Shown here: piece after piece, positions 34,928 through 43,910 of the stretch
How the letters are laid out: the number at the start of each line of letters is the position of its first letter
How positions within the stretch are numbered: position 1 is the stretch's first letter
Program-made: the position numbers and the translations under genes
The notes under the pieces: generated by a model
The model's database searches: none
Seen by the model: only the letters and a program-made list of their open reading frames with translations
Told to the model about the DNA's origin: nothing
Source of the DNA: Clostridium sp. KNHs205
GTDB taxonomy: Bacteria > Bacillota > Clostridia > Lachnospirales > Lachnospiraceae
DNA length: 64,000 nucleotides
Assembly (NCBI RefSeq): GCF_000702945.1
Contig: NZ_JNLE01000003.1
Coordinates: forward strand, 2,527,501-2,591,500
Direction of reading: 5' to 3'

Positions 34928-36421
34928 ATGAAAAGGTTACTAACAATTATGATTGCCTTGATTATGGTGATTGGTTTGCTTGGCGGGTGCGGCAAGGGGA
35001 ATAGTCAAGGAAATAAAGCAGCCAGTGAAACAGGTGCCGGCGGTGACAAAAAAACAGGTGGAACTATAACAATTCTTTACCCTGGCGATGAGAGAGACCG
35101 TATGTCCAGTTTTATGAAGAATGAATTTGCTGACCGTATGAAATCGGATTTGGGACTGAAAGTTGAAATGGTATATGTTCCCTGGGATCAATACTGGGAG
35201 CAGAAAGATATTATGTTAGCTGCACAGGAACCAATTGATCTGTACTGGGACGGCTTACCGAACCTATCGACCATTGTTAATAAGAAGCAGGCCACTGTAT
35301 TAAACGAGCTGGTTGAAAAATATGGACAGGATATGTTTAAGGTACTGCCTGAGGAACGTCTGGATGGTGCGACGATTAATGGAGAAATCTATGGAATACC
35401 TTCTGCTTATGCACCTTCCTCAGGAATGTATCAGCAAATCTGTGTACGTCAGGATATTTTAGAAGCTTGCGGTATGACTGAAATTAATACCGTCGAGGAT
35501 CTGGCAGCTTTTGCACAAAAGGCAAAGGAACAGTTCCCGGAGATGAAAGGGCCGGCAGATCCCATCTTTAAACCTCTGACCAGATATTTTGCAGCGGAAC
35601 AGCTTACCTGGTGTGCCAATGAAGATACCGCAGTATATGGAGAAGATACCAATAAGGTGTATGACTATTACGAGACAGAGGCTTTTAAGCAGGTAGCACA
35701 GTTTAACAATAAAATGTATTCTGACGGGCTGTATTCTGATGATCTTACCATTAAATACAATGAGAAGGATTCCCGTATGATGACAGGTCTTTATCTATGG
35801 GTAGAAGGATCCTTAGGAAAAGAGAATGAAATTATCGATGAGATAAGAATCAACGCACCAAATGCGAAGCTGAAATCCTATACTCTAAAGTCAGAGGAGC
35901 CTCGTTACATCACTGCAACAGGCGGCGAGGTATTATGTATTCCTCAGACTGCACCGAATCCAGATGGAGCAATGCAATTTATTAACTGGATTTATAGTTC
36001 AAAGGAAAATTATTTGTTTGCCATTTATGGAATAGAAGGAAAAGATTACGAGATTATTGACGGAAGAATCAATAAACTGGTACCCGATGAATTTTTCTAT
36101 GAATGGATGTTCCGTAACAAGAACTATCAGTTATTTACACCTGAGGTAGATCAGGCTTATATTGATACATATACCAGCTGGGACGATCAGGCTGTCACCT
36201 CAGAAATGCTTGGTTTCCGCTTTAATAACGAAAAGGTAAAGGAAATTGAAGCAGCCATCAAAGAAGTGGCAGGCAAGCAGATGAATCCAATTCTTTATGG
36301 CTTTGTGGATTATGAAACAGAATATCCCAAGGCCCTGCAGGCACTAAAAGATGCCGGAATTGATGAATACATTGCGGAAGTACAACGCCAAATGGACGAA
36401 TTTCTGGCCTCCAAACAATAA
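34928..36421 (+). CDS. Family-1 sugar-binding lipoprotein of the CUT1 importer (LipO-like)
   Basis: Lipoprotein of 497 residues; lipobox LLGGC gives Cys21, preceded by a classic signal peptide. The mature protein has the binding-protein hinge (DGATINGEIYGIPSAYAPSSG near residue 140) and a C-terminal DUF3502-like part (GFVDYETEYPKALQALKDAG) typical of partners of LplB/LplC permeases. AAAGGAGG precedes the ATG. High-affinity receptor of the importer encoded upstream. Substrate unknown, probably an oligosaccharide or glycoside. Confidence 0.87.
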   Translation: MKRLLTIMIALIMVIGLLGGCGKGNSQGNKAASETGAGGDKKTGGTITILYPGDERDRMSSFMKNEFADRMKSDLGLKVEMVYVPWDQYWEQKDIMLAAQEPIDLYWDGLPNLSTIVNKKQATVLNELVEKYGQDMFKVLPEERLDGATINGEIYGIPSAYAPSSGMYQQICVRQDILEACGMTEINTVEDLAAFAQKAKEQFPEMKGPADPIFKPLTRYFAAEQLTWCANEDTAVYGEDTNKVYDYYETEAFKQVAQFNNKMYSDGLYSDDLTIKYNEKDSRMMTGLYLWVEGSLGKENEIIDEIRINAPNAKLKSYTLKSEEPRYITATGGEVLCIPQTAPNPDGAMQFINWIYSSKENYLFAIYGIEGKDYEIIDGRINKLVPDEFFYEWMFRNKNYQLFTPEVDQAYIDTYTSWDDQAVTSEMLGFRFNNEKVKEIEAAIKEVAGKQMNPILYGFVDYETEYPKALQALKDAGIDEYIAEVQRQMDEFLASKQ

Positions 36422-36447
36422 TATACTTCCAGATTAACAAGAGGATC

Positions 36448-36484
36448 AGCCACCTGGCCGAGGGATACCTGGAGCCGGGTGGCT
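36448..36484 (+). terminator. Stem-loop at the end of the importer operon
   Basis: AGCCACCTGGC pairs with GCCGGGTGGCT (one G-U) around a 15-nt loop. The T-tract is poor (TTGAGTT), so it may be an inefficient terminator or a 3'-end stabiliser. Confidence 0.5.
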
Positions 36485-36650
36485 TGAGTTATATAAAGAA
36501 GCTGCATATTATTAGCTTTTAATATAAAGCTATAAATAAAGGCATTATGAATAGAATACTGTGAATAATATGATTATATGTGTTATGATGTATATATGAA
36601 ATAGCATAAAAGAATGAATGTAAATGAGAAGCAGAAGGGAAGCAGAAACG

Positions 36651-37664
36651 ATGTCGATATTGGTAACCGGCGGAGCCGGATATATTGGGAGTCATACCTG
36701 CGTTGAACTGTTGGATTCAGGTTATGATATAGTAGTTGTGGATAATCTTTGCAATTCCAGTGAAGAAGCACTTCGAAGGGTAGAAGAAATTACCGGAAAA
36801 GAGCTGAAATTCTATCTTGTTGATCTGACCGACAGGGATAAACTGAGGCAGGTATTCGAGCAGGAAAAGATTGAAACAGTAATTCATTTCGCCGGATTAA
36901 AGGCAGTGGGTGAATCTGTTTATAAGCCTTTGGAGTATTATCAGAATAATATAACCGGTACGTTGGTACTTTTAGAGGTAATGAGAAACTATGGTGTGAA
37001 AAACATAGTATTCAGTTCCTCCGCTACAGTATATGGCAATCCGAAAACGGTACCCATCAAAGAGGATTTTCCTCTGTCAGTGACCAATCCCTATGGCAGG
37101 ACCAAACTCATGCTGGAGGAGATATTCCGTGATCTCTACGTGTCGGATTCAGCTTGGAATATAATACTTCTCAGATATTTTAACCCCATTGGAGCACATC
37201 AAAGTGGTTTGATCGGTGAAGATCCCAAAGGAATTCCCAATAATCTGGTACCTTATATAACACAGACTGCTGCTGGAAAGTTGGAAGCAGTAGGGGTATT
37301 TGGGACAGATTATCCTACACCGGATGGAAGCGGTGTACGTGATTATATTCATGTTGTGGATCTGGCACTGGGGCATGTAAAAGCTGTGGAAAAGCTGGCG
37401 GAGAAGCCGGGTATACAAGCCTATAACCTTGGAACTGGAAGAGGTTATAGTGTATTGGAAATGCTCCGTGCCTTTAGTGAAGTTTGTGGTAAAGAGATTC
37501 CATATGTTCTTAAGGAAAGAAGGCCTGGAGATATCGCAACCTGTTATGCAGATGCTGCACTTGCAGAAGAGGAACTGCACTGGACTGCCAAAAAGAGCTT
37601 ACATGACATGTGTGAAGATGCCTGGAGATGGCAGAAAAATAATCCCATGGGGTATCAGATATAA
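36651..37664 (+). CDS. galE: UDP-glucose 4-epimerase
   Basis: Short-chain dehydrogenase-type epimerase of about 337 residues interconverting UDP-glucose and UDP-galactose. The start at 36651 is chosen because MSILVTGGAGYIGSH is the canonical GalE N-terminus; the frame runs nine codons further upstream. The NAD-binding GGAGYIG, the catalytic SSSATVYG and YGRTK (Tyr-x3-Lys), and the GalE stretches LRYFNPIGAH and DYIHVVDLALGH are all present. It probably supplies UDP-galactose or funnels imported galactosides. It seems to be transcribed with the following small gene. Confidence 0.93.
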   Translation: MSILVTGGAGYIGSHTCVELLDSGYDIVVVDNLCNSSEEALRRVEEITGKELKFYLVDLTDRDKLRQVFEQEKIETVIHFAGLKAVGESVYKPLEYYQNNITGTLVLLEVMRNYGVKNIVFSSSATVYGNPKTVPIKEDFPLSVTNPYGRTKLMLEEIFRDLYVSDSAWNIILLRYFNPIGAHQSGLIGEDPKGIPNNLVPYITQTAAGKLEAVGVFGTDYPTPDGSGVRDYIHVVDLALGHVKAVEKLAEKPGIQAYNLGTGRGYSVLEMLRAFSEVCGKEIPYVLKERRPGDIATCYADAALAEEELHWTAKKSLHDMCEDAWRWQKNNPMGYQI

Positions 37665-37691
37665 GCAATGACAGAAATCGGGGGGATATAA

Positions 37692-38303
37692 TTGGCATAT
37701 CATGTTAAATTAATAGAATCCATTGAAGAACTGGAACAGTGTGAACTTTTTCACATCAATCATTTTAATTGGGTGGAAGGATATCAACCCAAAGCCTTTG
37801 GGAGGATGGGTCTGCTTCATAATTTAGGTCTGGTAGTTGGTATGACGGCAATGGAAGCGAATCCTCTCACCACCTATACAAAAGATAATGATCCTGTTTA
37901 CCGGGACAGTGCATTGGAAGCTTTTTTTAATTTTACTCCAAAGCGTAAAATTCCTTACTATACGAACTTTGAAATGAATTCCAACGGTGCGATGCTGAAT
38001 GAAATTGGAATTGTGGGGGACAGAAAGAATGTCTATAAAACCTTTCCCTGGAGAGGAAGCTGTAAAGCCACCCGTAAAGCAGATTCCTGGTCTGTGCTGC
38101 TGAAAGTGCCTATGGAGATGATTTGTAATATTTTTAGTATAGAACCATTAAAAACAGGGGATAGATTTACCTGCAATTTTTATAAAATATGTGAGAGTAA
38201 AAATCTGGAGCATTATGCAAGTTATGCACCGATTGTAAGTGACAGACCGAATTTTCATCTGCCTCAATTTTTCGAGACTGCAGTTATTGTGGGGCGACAG
38301 TAA
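37692..38303 (+). CDS. CBM9-like family protein
   Basis: Soluble protein of 203 residues starting at TTG (GGGGGATATAA upstream). It has no signal peptide. The stretch YYTNFEMNSNGAMLNEIG, WSVLLKVPME and GDRFTCNFYKICE resemble carbohydrate-binding family 9-like proteins, where an intracellular sandwich domain occurs alone. Enzymatic residues are not evident. It is 28 bp after galE and probably shares its transcript, ending at the terminator at 38311-38349. Confidence 0.65.
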   Translation: MAYHVKLIESIEELEQCELFHINHFNWVEGYQPKAFGRMGLLHNLGLVVGMTAMEANPLTTYTKDNDPVYRDSALEAFFNFTPKRKIPYYTNFEMNSNGAMLNEIGIVGDRKNVYKTFPWRGSCKATRKADSWSVLLKVPMEMICNIFSIEPLKTGDRFTCNFYKICESKNLEHYASYAPIVSDRPNFHLPQFFETAVIVGRQ

Positions 38304-38310
38304 ACAGAAA

Positions 38311-38349
38311 AAACATCGAGAACGATAAATTAGTTCTTGATGTTTTTTT
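38311..38349 (+). terminator. Intrinsic terminator after galE and the CBM9-like gene
   Basis: AAACATCGAGAAC pairs with GTTCTTGATGTTT, 9-nt loop, then TTTTTTTG. Confidence 0.9.
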
Positions 38350-38537
38350 GTTTAGATTCTGTTAAATTCCAAAAATAAACTTATAAAAAATGCTAAAAAA
38401 TAACAACAAAAAATAATTTTTAATCATATTAGATATGGAGGCTGTGTTATTCACGATATTTTGCAAAACAATGCGTAACCCAGGGGAAGATTATTGCTAT
38501 AAGCTGAATTAAATTTATTACATGACAGGGGGACACT

Positions 38538-39629
38538 ATGGGATTATTTAATAATTTGAAAGAACCGGTTTTTCTAAAGGAAAACAGTAATATAGATTCA
38601 CAGTTGGAAAAACTAAGAAACTTAGAACCAGCATTAAATGAAGAAGGGCAGTTATTACTGAAACAAGATTTAAAGAGTCTTGAATACGGAATTGCAGGTG
38701 AAGCAAATATAGCATTCGAGCTAAAAAATTGTCATATGCCAATGTATATTTTACACGATGTTTACCTGGAACTAGGTGATTTAAGTGCACAAATTGATTA
38801 TCTTGTTTTTACCAGAAAATTATGTTTTGTATTGGAATGTAAAAATCTTTATGGAAATATTGAAATTAATAATGTGGGAGATTTTATACGTACCACAGAG
38901 TTTGGAGGAAAAAAGAAAAAAGAAGGCATTTATTCTCCGATTACACAAAATCAACGGCATCTGGAATTGATGAAAAAGATCAGGGTTAATAGTAAAAATA
39001 ACATATTAACAAAAATAATGGCTGAAAAATATTTTGAAGATATCAATAAATCAGTTGTAGTTTTGGCTAATCCTAAAACAGTACTTAATGCAAAATACGC
39101 ACAGAAGGAAGTAAAAGAAAAAGTAATACGAGCGGATCAATTAGTTAAGTATATTAAAAATATGTATGAAAGTTCGAAAGAGCTGGCAGTATCAGATGAA
39201 AAAATGCTGTTATGGGCTCAATCTTATTTAGATTTACATAAAGATGTTGATAAAGATTACACTATAAAATACGATAAATACAGAATTATAGCTAAAACAG
39301 AAAATACCGCTGAACTAGCTATTGAAACACAAAAAGAAACTGATTCTGATGATATTTCTATAGTTTCAGTAAATGATAATGCAGTAAGTGAAAATGATGT
39401 AAGAATAGAAGAAACAAAGATTTTTCAAGAATTAAAGGCTTATCGTTTAAATAAAAGCCGCGAAGAGAAAATCAAACCATATTTTATTTATAATGATAAT
39501 CAACTTAAGGATTTGATCTTGAAAATGCCAAAGAGCAGAGAAGAGTTGTTAAATATATCTGGATTCGGTGAAGCAAAGGTAAATAAATATGGAGAAGATA
39601 TCCTAAAGGTTATAGATAAAAGTAATTAA
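38538..39629 (+). CDS. NERD-domain nuclease-like protein with C-terminal HRDC domain
   Basis: Cytoplasmic protein of 363 residues. Residues 50-165 look like a NERD domain: GEANIAFEL (Glu55), QIDYLV (Asp87) and LECKN (Glu100, Lys102) reproduce the PD-(D/E)xK-like catalytic spacing. Residues about 285-363 match an HRDC helical bundle (ETKIFQELKAYRLNKSREE, LLNISGFGEAKVNKYG), a DNA-binding accessory domain of RecQ helicases and RNase D. The middle is acidic and low in complexity. AGGGGG lies before the ATG. It stands alone between two terminated units. A role in DNA processing or defence is plausible but unproven. Confidence 0.8.
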   Translation: MGLFNNLKEPVFLKENSNIDSQLEKLRNLEPALNEEGQLLLKQDLKSLEYGIAGEANIAFELKNCHMPMYILHDVYLELGDLSAQIDYLVFTRKLCFVLECKNLYGNIEINNVGDFIRTTEFGGKKKKEGIYSPITQNQRHLELMKKIRVNSKNNILTKIMAEKYFEDINKSVVVLANPKTVLNAKYAQKEVKEKVIRADQLVKYIKNMYESSKELAVSDEKMLLWAQSYLDLHKDVDKDYTIKYDKYRIIAKTENTAELAIETQKETDSDDISIVSVNDNAVSENDVRIEETKIFQELKAYRLNKSREEKIKPYFIYNDNQLKDLILKMPKSREELLNISGFGEAKVNKYGEDILKVIDKSN

Positions 39630-39749
39630 TTTAGATATCACCGATTATTAAAATGTTGATGGAGGCAGGTAATATATTGATAAATTAAGTAAGAAAGTAT
39701 GATGGCTATAACTGAGATGTAAAAAAAATGAAAATAAAGTATAATATTC

Positions 39750-39777
39750 TTGACATTTGTCAGAAATTTGGTAAACT
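39750..39777 (+). promoter_or_regulatory. Sigma-A promoter candidate for the Ig-like secreted protein
   Basis: TTGACA at 39750-39755 and TAAACT at 39772-39777, 16-bp spacer, about 65 bp upstream of the ATG at 39842. Confidence 0.6.
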
Positions 39778-39841
39778 AATTGAGGTTATGTTAGCATTTT
39801 TTACATAATATGATAATTATTAACAACAAAGGAGAGGATTT

Positions 39842-41161
39842 ATGAAAATGCAGAAGATGAAAATCACGCAACTTTTAGTATTAATGGTATTTTGCTGTGC
39901 ACTGGTTATAGGGAATCTTGCCATGCCTGGAGTTGTAGCAGAGGCAGCCACGAAAAAAACAGCAATAAGCACAACCAGTCTAACAATACCGGTTGGCAAA
40001 ATGACAAACAAGGTATATTATATTAAAAATTACTGGGAAATAGAAAGCCCGCAAAAACTTACAGTTAAAAACGCACTGAAGGGTGCAACATATCAGTTTA
40101 CCTCCAGCAATACCAAAGTTGTTAAGATAGGTAAAACTGGTGGAGACCTCACTGGTGTGAAAGCAGGAAGTGCAACAATAACCTGTGTACAGACTTACAA
40201 AAGTAAAAAAACAACAATTGGAAAATGTAAAGTCACAGTAAAAAATGCAACTCTGGTAAGTGATTCCGATAGTGAATTTGCAGTAGGAAAAGGCGGTTTT
40301 GATCTTGCAGGATATTATAGTTCCTCCAGCAGTTTATACAGTATAGAATATCGCAATCCCAATGCTGTTTATACACTGACCTCCAGTAGTAATGATTTCA
40401 CAATAAAAGAAGTGAAATATAGTTCTTCCAATATAAAAGATGTTACAGATAATCAGGAATATCAGGATGTTCTGAAAAGCTTTATAGCTGATCGTTATAT
40501 TTACGGATATCAGTTCGAGGCAAAAAAAGCCGGTACCTATACCATAACAGTGAAAGAAACTTACAACAAAAAGTCCAGAACACTTGGAAGCTTCAAAGTA
40601 GTTATAAAAGAGACCAGTGTTGCAGAAGGCAAACAGGAAATGTTATTAGGTGATTCTATTAATGCGTTATCATTGGTTAATTATGGTAAAGAAAACACCG
40701 GTTATTATTTTGAGATAAAGGGTTATGATGAAGCAAATCAGGATAACAATGTATTATTGTTAAAACAAGACGACAGCAGTTTATATATCTATGGAAATAA
40801 AGCCGGAACCGCAGAAGTTACTGTAAAAGAAGGCTCAGAACAGGGAACTGTTATTGGTACAGTTTCTATTGAAGTTGCAGAAGCTCCCTGCAAGGCAATA
40901 ACTGTTGATTCGGAAGAAGAATTATCTACTTATATTGGTGATGAATATTTTGAAATAAATTATGAACTGGATCCTTGGGATACAACCGATAAGGTTACCA
41001 TTGAGTCTGATAAACCGGAGGTTTTAAAGGTTGTATATAATGAAGAAGAGGAAAGATGGGTATATACACCACTGAAAGCCGGAAAAGCAAACATTACCAT
41101 AAAGTGCGGAAGCCAGTCAGCTACAGTTAAAGTAGTGGTAACGAAGGAAGAAGAATGGTAA
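39842..41161 (+). CDS. Secreted protein with bacterial Ig-like (BIG2-type) domains
   Basis: Protein of 439 residues with a signal peptide (helix about 9-30, probable cleavage after AEAA). The first mature domain (about 40-135) has the BIG2 pattern: ISTTSLTIPVGK, YQFTSSNTKVVKIG, LTGVKAGSATITC. Two or three further Ig-like repeats follow (KKAGTYTITVKE, NKAGTAEVTVKEG, LKAGKANITIKCG). No LPxTG, SLH or catalytic domain is found, so it is probably released or held by partners. It is followed by a strong hairpin terminator and lies upstream of the WXG100 locus, though not obviously co-transcribed. Confidence 0.8.
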   Translation: MKMQKMKITQLLVLMVFCCALVIGNLAMPGVVAEAATKKTAISTTSLTIPVGKMTNKVYYIKNYWEIESPQKLTVKNALKGATYQFTSSNTKVVKIGKTGGDLTGVKAGSATITCVQTYKSKKTTIGKCKVTVKNATLVSDSDSEFAVGKGGFDLAGYYSSSSSLYSIEYRNPNAVYTLTSSSNDFTIKEVKYSSSNIKDVTDNQEYQDVLKSFIADRYIYGYQFEAKKAGTYTITVKETYNKKSRTLGSFKVVIKETSVAEGKQEMLLGDSINALSLVNYGKENTGYYFEIKGYDEANQDNNVLLLKQDDSSLYIYGNKAGTAEVTVKEGSEQGTVIGTVSIEVAEAPCKAITVDSEEELSTYIGDEYFEINYELDPWDTTDKVTIESDKPEVLKVVYNEEEERWVYTPLKAGKANITIKCGSQSATVKVVVTKEEEW

Positions 41162-41208
41162 GATGTTATAAAATCTAGTATATAGAATGAAATAGCTGTT
41201 TTAAAGTG

Positions 41209-41264
41209 AACTGACCCCCAAAAGTTAGAACTTAAAATCTAACAATTAGGAGGTCAGTTTTTTT
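41209..41264 (+). terminator. Long hairpin terminator resembling an IS3-family end
   Basis: AACTGACCCCC pairs with the GGAGGTCAGTT arm (one mismatch), with an inner GTTAGA/TCTAAC helix, followed by TTTTTTT. The left arm TGAACTGACCCCCAAAAG looks like the terminal repeat of IS3/IS150-group elements, so the terminator may be an IS remnant. No transposase sequence is attached. Confidence 0.7.
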
Positions 41265-41659
41265 ATGTAATAAATTGTGTAATTTTATAAAAAACTCTGT
41301 CTGGGAGATATATCACAATCCTGCTTATAAGTACTGATTGGATAGTAGTAAATATGGAAAGGGATTTTGCTTTAGTTAAAAGAAGTTCGGTTTCAGTAAA
41401 CGAAGTTTTTATAGAAAGTGTATATTTATATTATAAAAACCCTTAAAAAGATACTATAAACAAAAATAAATGTCATATTGTTTCTGTAAGTAAAAAACAT
41501 AAATTAAATAAAAACTTATACAAAGGCTTAAACAAAAGTTAAGTTATGGTATATAAAACACAGATAAAAAAATTGTGACTTAGATTAATGAGATATTAAT
41601 TCTCTCAAAAATAAAGAGAATTAACATAAAATCATACAAATTTGAAAGGGGATAAAAAA
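41265..41659 (+). other. Long AT-rich leader of the WXG100 gene
   Basis: Noncoding, without a convincing sigma-A promoter. A perfect 10-bp stem TTAATTCTCT/AGAGAATTAA (41596-41605 with 41615-41624, 9-nt loop) lies about 20 nt before the ribosome site. It has no T-run and may affect mRNA stability or translation. Confidence 0.4.
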
Positions 41660-41959
41660 ATGGCAGGAACCATTAGAATTACACCAGAAGAACTAAGAGA
41701 GGCAGCGAATTTTATCAAACAGAAACAGGATGCAATGACAGCAGATGCAAATGCATTAAATTCAAAAATCAATGAAATTGCAGCAAATTGGGAAGGTGCT
41801 GCTCAATCTGCATTTATCAGCGGATTTACTTACGACTTATGGCCGGTTCTGGACAAGACGATGCCTCAGATCCTTACTGGAATTCAAACACAGTTAACAG
41901 AAACTGCAACTACGTTGGAGGAGACAGATAAGGCAATAGCTGACAGGCTAAAATTATAG
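41660..41959 (+). CDS. WXG100-family type VII secretion protein (EsxA-like)
   Basis: A 99-residue helical-hairpin protein. The start at 41660 follows GAAAGGGG; an in-frame TTG six codons upstream overlaps that site. The turn motif NWEG lies near residue 43 between two helices, as in EsxA. Phe/Tyr after the turn and a C-terminal helix (ATTLEETDKAIADRL) fit the family, although a strict YxxxD signal is not evident. It is exported as a dimer by type VII machinery. A terminator directly downstream should make this transcript more abundant than the following effector operon. Confidence 0.88.
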   Translation: MAGTIRITPEELREAANFIKQKQDAMTADANALNSKINEIAANWEGAAQSAFISGFTYDLWPVLDKTMPQILTGIQTQLTETATTLEETDKAIADRLKL

Positions 41960-41977
41960 GAATTAAGTTGTAAAGAG

Positions 41978-42031
41978 GCTGCAGCAGGAATGGGATGGCG
42001 ATAAAAAATCCTTTCCTACTGCAGCTTTTTT
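41978..42031 (+). terminator. Terminator between the WXG100 gene and the effector operon
   Basis: GCTGCAGCAGGAATGGGAT pairs with ATCCTTTCCTACTGCAGC (small bulges), followed by TTTTTT. It should stop or attenuate read-through into 42118 onwards. Confidence 0.85.
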
Positions 42032-42117
42032 CAAAATTTACAATAAGACTGTATATGCTTGGATAAAGCAAAATGAAATAGAGCGGATTAATAACATAGG
42101 AATGAAGGAGGTATAAG

Positions 42118-42564
42118 ATGTATTTCTGGGATTCGGTTGGTGATTTTTTTCATACATCGGACAATGAACGAAAAAGAGATGAATACAGTAAATTAGTCAA
42201 ATATTTAAATAAGAAAATTCCAAAAGCGGAAGCTCTCTATAACAATTTAAAAACAGGCTGTGACATGGAATTTAAGATAATGAAAGGGACCGTCGATAAG
42301 AATAACTTAGCTGGGGAGTTAGTTAGCATGTATGATAATAAATTTATTATCTACCAGAAGGATACTACAGATTTATTGGATTATTATAAGAATATGATAG
42401 CAACTTTTCGCAATAAATTAGTGGTTGCTCAAAGCATGTATGAATATTATGTCGAACAGTGCAGGCTTGAGGATGAAAGGAGAAGGCAGCGTATTCGGGA
42501 AGAACAGGAAAGGGAAGAAAGAGAAAGGGCAGCAGCGCAAAGTGCGAAAGCAACAAAGAAATAA
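42118..42564 (+). CDS. Helical type VII-associated protein with charged coiled-coil tail
   Basis: Unrecognised protein of 148 residues, almost entirely alpha-helical by composition. The final 35 residues are a Glu/Arg-rich coiled coil (EDERRRQRIREEQ and onward). By size, order and helical nature it recalls the DUF5082/YwqH-like proteins that precede LXG toxins in Bacillus and may act as a targeting or chaperone partner. That is analogy, not demonstrated homology. AAGGAGG precedes the ATG. It opens the tight operon that ends with the toxin and its immunity gene. Confidence 0.6.
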   Translation: MYFWDSVGDFFHTSDNERKRDEYSKLVKYLNKKIPKAEALYNNLKTGCDMEFKIMKGTVDKNNLAGELVSMYDNKFIIYQKDTTDLLDYYKNMIATFRNKLVVAQSMYEYYVEQCRLEDERRRQRIREEQEREERERAAAQSAKATKK

Positions 42565-42606
42565 AGAAATAAAGAAGCTTTTACATTAAGTTAGGAGGTA
42601 GTAACG

Positions 42607-42963
42607 ATGGAAAAATTAGTTTTAGACAGTGATAGATTCGCAGAGCTCGAAAAAAACACATCTCAAATGAATGAAAACATAGAGAAGGCATTTCAGTTAG
42701 GCAAAGAATTTCTTGCTATGCTGCAGGTTACAGATCAGTGGAAAGGTAAGAGCAAAGAGGAATTTCAAAGCTACCTGCATCTGGTGCTGCAATATCACGG
42801 ACAATTAATCGGTGAGAAAATCCCATCCATTGGAAAAGTTAAAACTGCGAAAGTCAATGGAAACACCTGTGAGGTAGCCCTGGAAACCTTGCAGGAACAC
42901 AATAAAAATATGAATCAGTTTACCGGTAACTGCAAATCTTACCAGGAATTGGAGAGGATATAG
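42607..42963 (+). CDS. WXG100-like protein (effector-operon paralog)
   Basis: Protein of 118 residues with two helices around QWKGKSKEEF near residue 47, a W-x-G turn. Length and the Phe after the turn fit the WXG100 superfamily, with a longer second half than EsxA-like proteins. It is encoded 42 bp after the coiled-coil protein and one base before the next gene. Probably a heterodimer partner or secretion adaptor for the toxin. Confidence 0.68.
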   Translation: MEKLVLDSDRFAELEKNTSQMNENIEKAFQLGKEFLAMLQVTDQWKGKSKEEFQSYLHLVLQYHGQLIGEKIPSIGKVKTAKVNGNTCEVALETLQEHNKNMNQFTGNCKSYQELERI

Positions 42964-42964
42964 G

Positions 42965-43609
42965 ATGCTGTTCAAAGAAGAGGAACTTATCTGTTTTAAC
43001 AGTGTATTAGATGGAAAGCGCATATTTGGCACCAATTTCAGTGCACCTCAGGAAATATCAAAAGAATACATAGAGAATACTCTGACACGGCTGACAGAGA
43101 ATAAATTTTTAGAGGATAAGAAACCGACGGAAAGCTTTTGCCTTGCGGTAAAGGTATTAGAAGAATACAAGGAATCACAGCGGTATCTGATAATGAATCA
43201 GATGAATATCGCCTTTGCTAAAGATAAAAAAAATATTATATGTTTATGCAGGACCGATAAGGGTTATGAAATGACTGTTTTAAAAAAAGAATTGTTCTTA
43301 TATGAATATATGAGAAATATCCCCTTTCTGGCAGAAGAGGATTCCAGGGAGAGAATATCAGAAAAGACGGAATTTGAAGAATGGTACCAGGATTTAGAGA
43401 GCCCGGAATTAAGGAATATCACTTTCCTACAGGAATTTGAGCGGAATAAATCCGGCGGTACCTATATCTTATACCAGAAAGAGAACCAGGGTTATCTCTA
43501 TGAGCCTGCCTCCAAGCGGATGAAGCGGGGAGGCTCACTGCAATTCAGACAGCTGCTGCTGAAGTTATTTCAGATAAACAGTAAGGAGGGGGTATATAAT
43601 GGCTGCTAA
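42965..43609 (+). CDS. Unrecognised cytoplasmic protein of the effector operon
   Basis: A 214-residue protein without signal or membrane helices, mixed alpha/beta in appearance and rich in Glu and Lys. I recognise no motif. Position between two WXG-like genes and size suggest a chaperone for effector export, comparable in role to EspG or EsaE, but no sequence evidence supports homology. Ribosome site GGAGAGG. Its 3' end overlaps the next gene by 11 bases. Confidence 0.55.
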   Translation: MLFKEEELICFNSVLDGKRIFGTNFSAPQEISKEYIENTLTRLTENKFLEDKKPTESFCLAVKVLEEYKESQRYLIMNQMNIAFAKDKKNIICLCRTDKGYEMTVLKKELFLYEYMRNIPFLAEEDSRERISEKTEFEEWYQDLESPELRNITFLQEFERNKSGGTYILYQKENQGYLYEPASKRMKRGGSLQFRQLLLKLFQINSKEGVYNGC

Positions 43610-43910
43610 CATTAAGATTTCCTTTGAAATGATTCAGGAGTTTGACAAGCTACTGTTAATGGTCTCTGAATTGGGAGATGCCATGCAGCAAATAGAAAAT
43701 TCCCTGAATCTGCTTGAAGGAGAGGTCTTATACGAGGGAAAAGCAAAAGAAGAAATGCTGGTGTTTTATTCACGCTGTTACAATCACACCCAAACACTTA
43801 TTAATCTTTATAGTAAAGCGTATCAGTTTGCAGTAAATGCTGTTATCGATATGATAGAACAGGACATGATACTGGCAAGAGCATTACAGCGGGGGGATGC
43901 GAAATGGTAA
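43599..43910 (+). CDS. Small WXG-superfamily-like helical protein
   Basis: Protein of 103 residues with two predicted helices joined near LYEGKAKEEM, where the Trp of W-x-G is replaced by Tyr/Glu. It resembles the DUF5344/YwqI-like partners of LXG toxins. It overlaps the upstream gene by 11 bases, with AAGGAGGGGG inside that gene, and the toxin gene by 7, so translation of all three is coupled. Probably binds the toxin's N-terminus. Confidence 0.62.
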   Translation: MAANIKISFEMIQEFDKLLLMVSELGDAMQQIENSLNLLEGEVLYEGKAKEEMLVFYSRCYNHTQTLINLYSKAYQFAVNAVIDMIEQDMILARALQRGDAKW

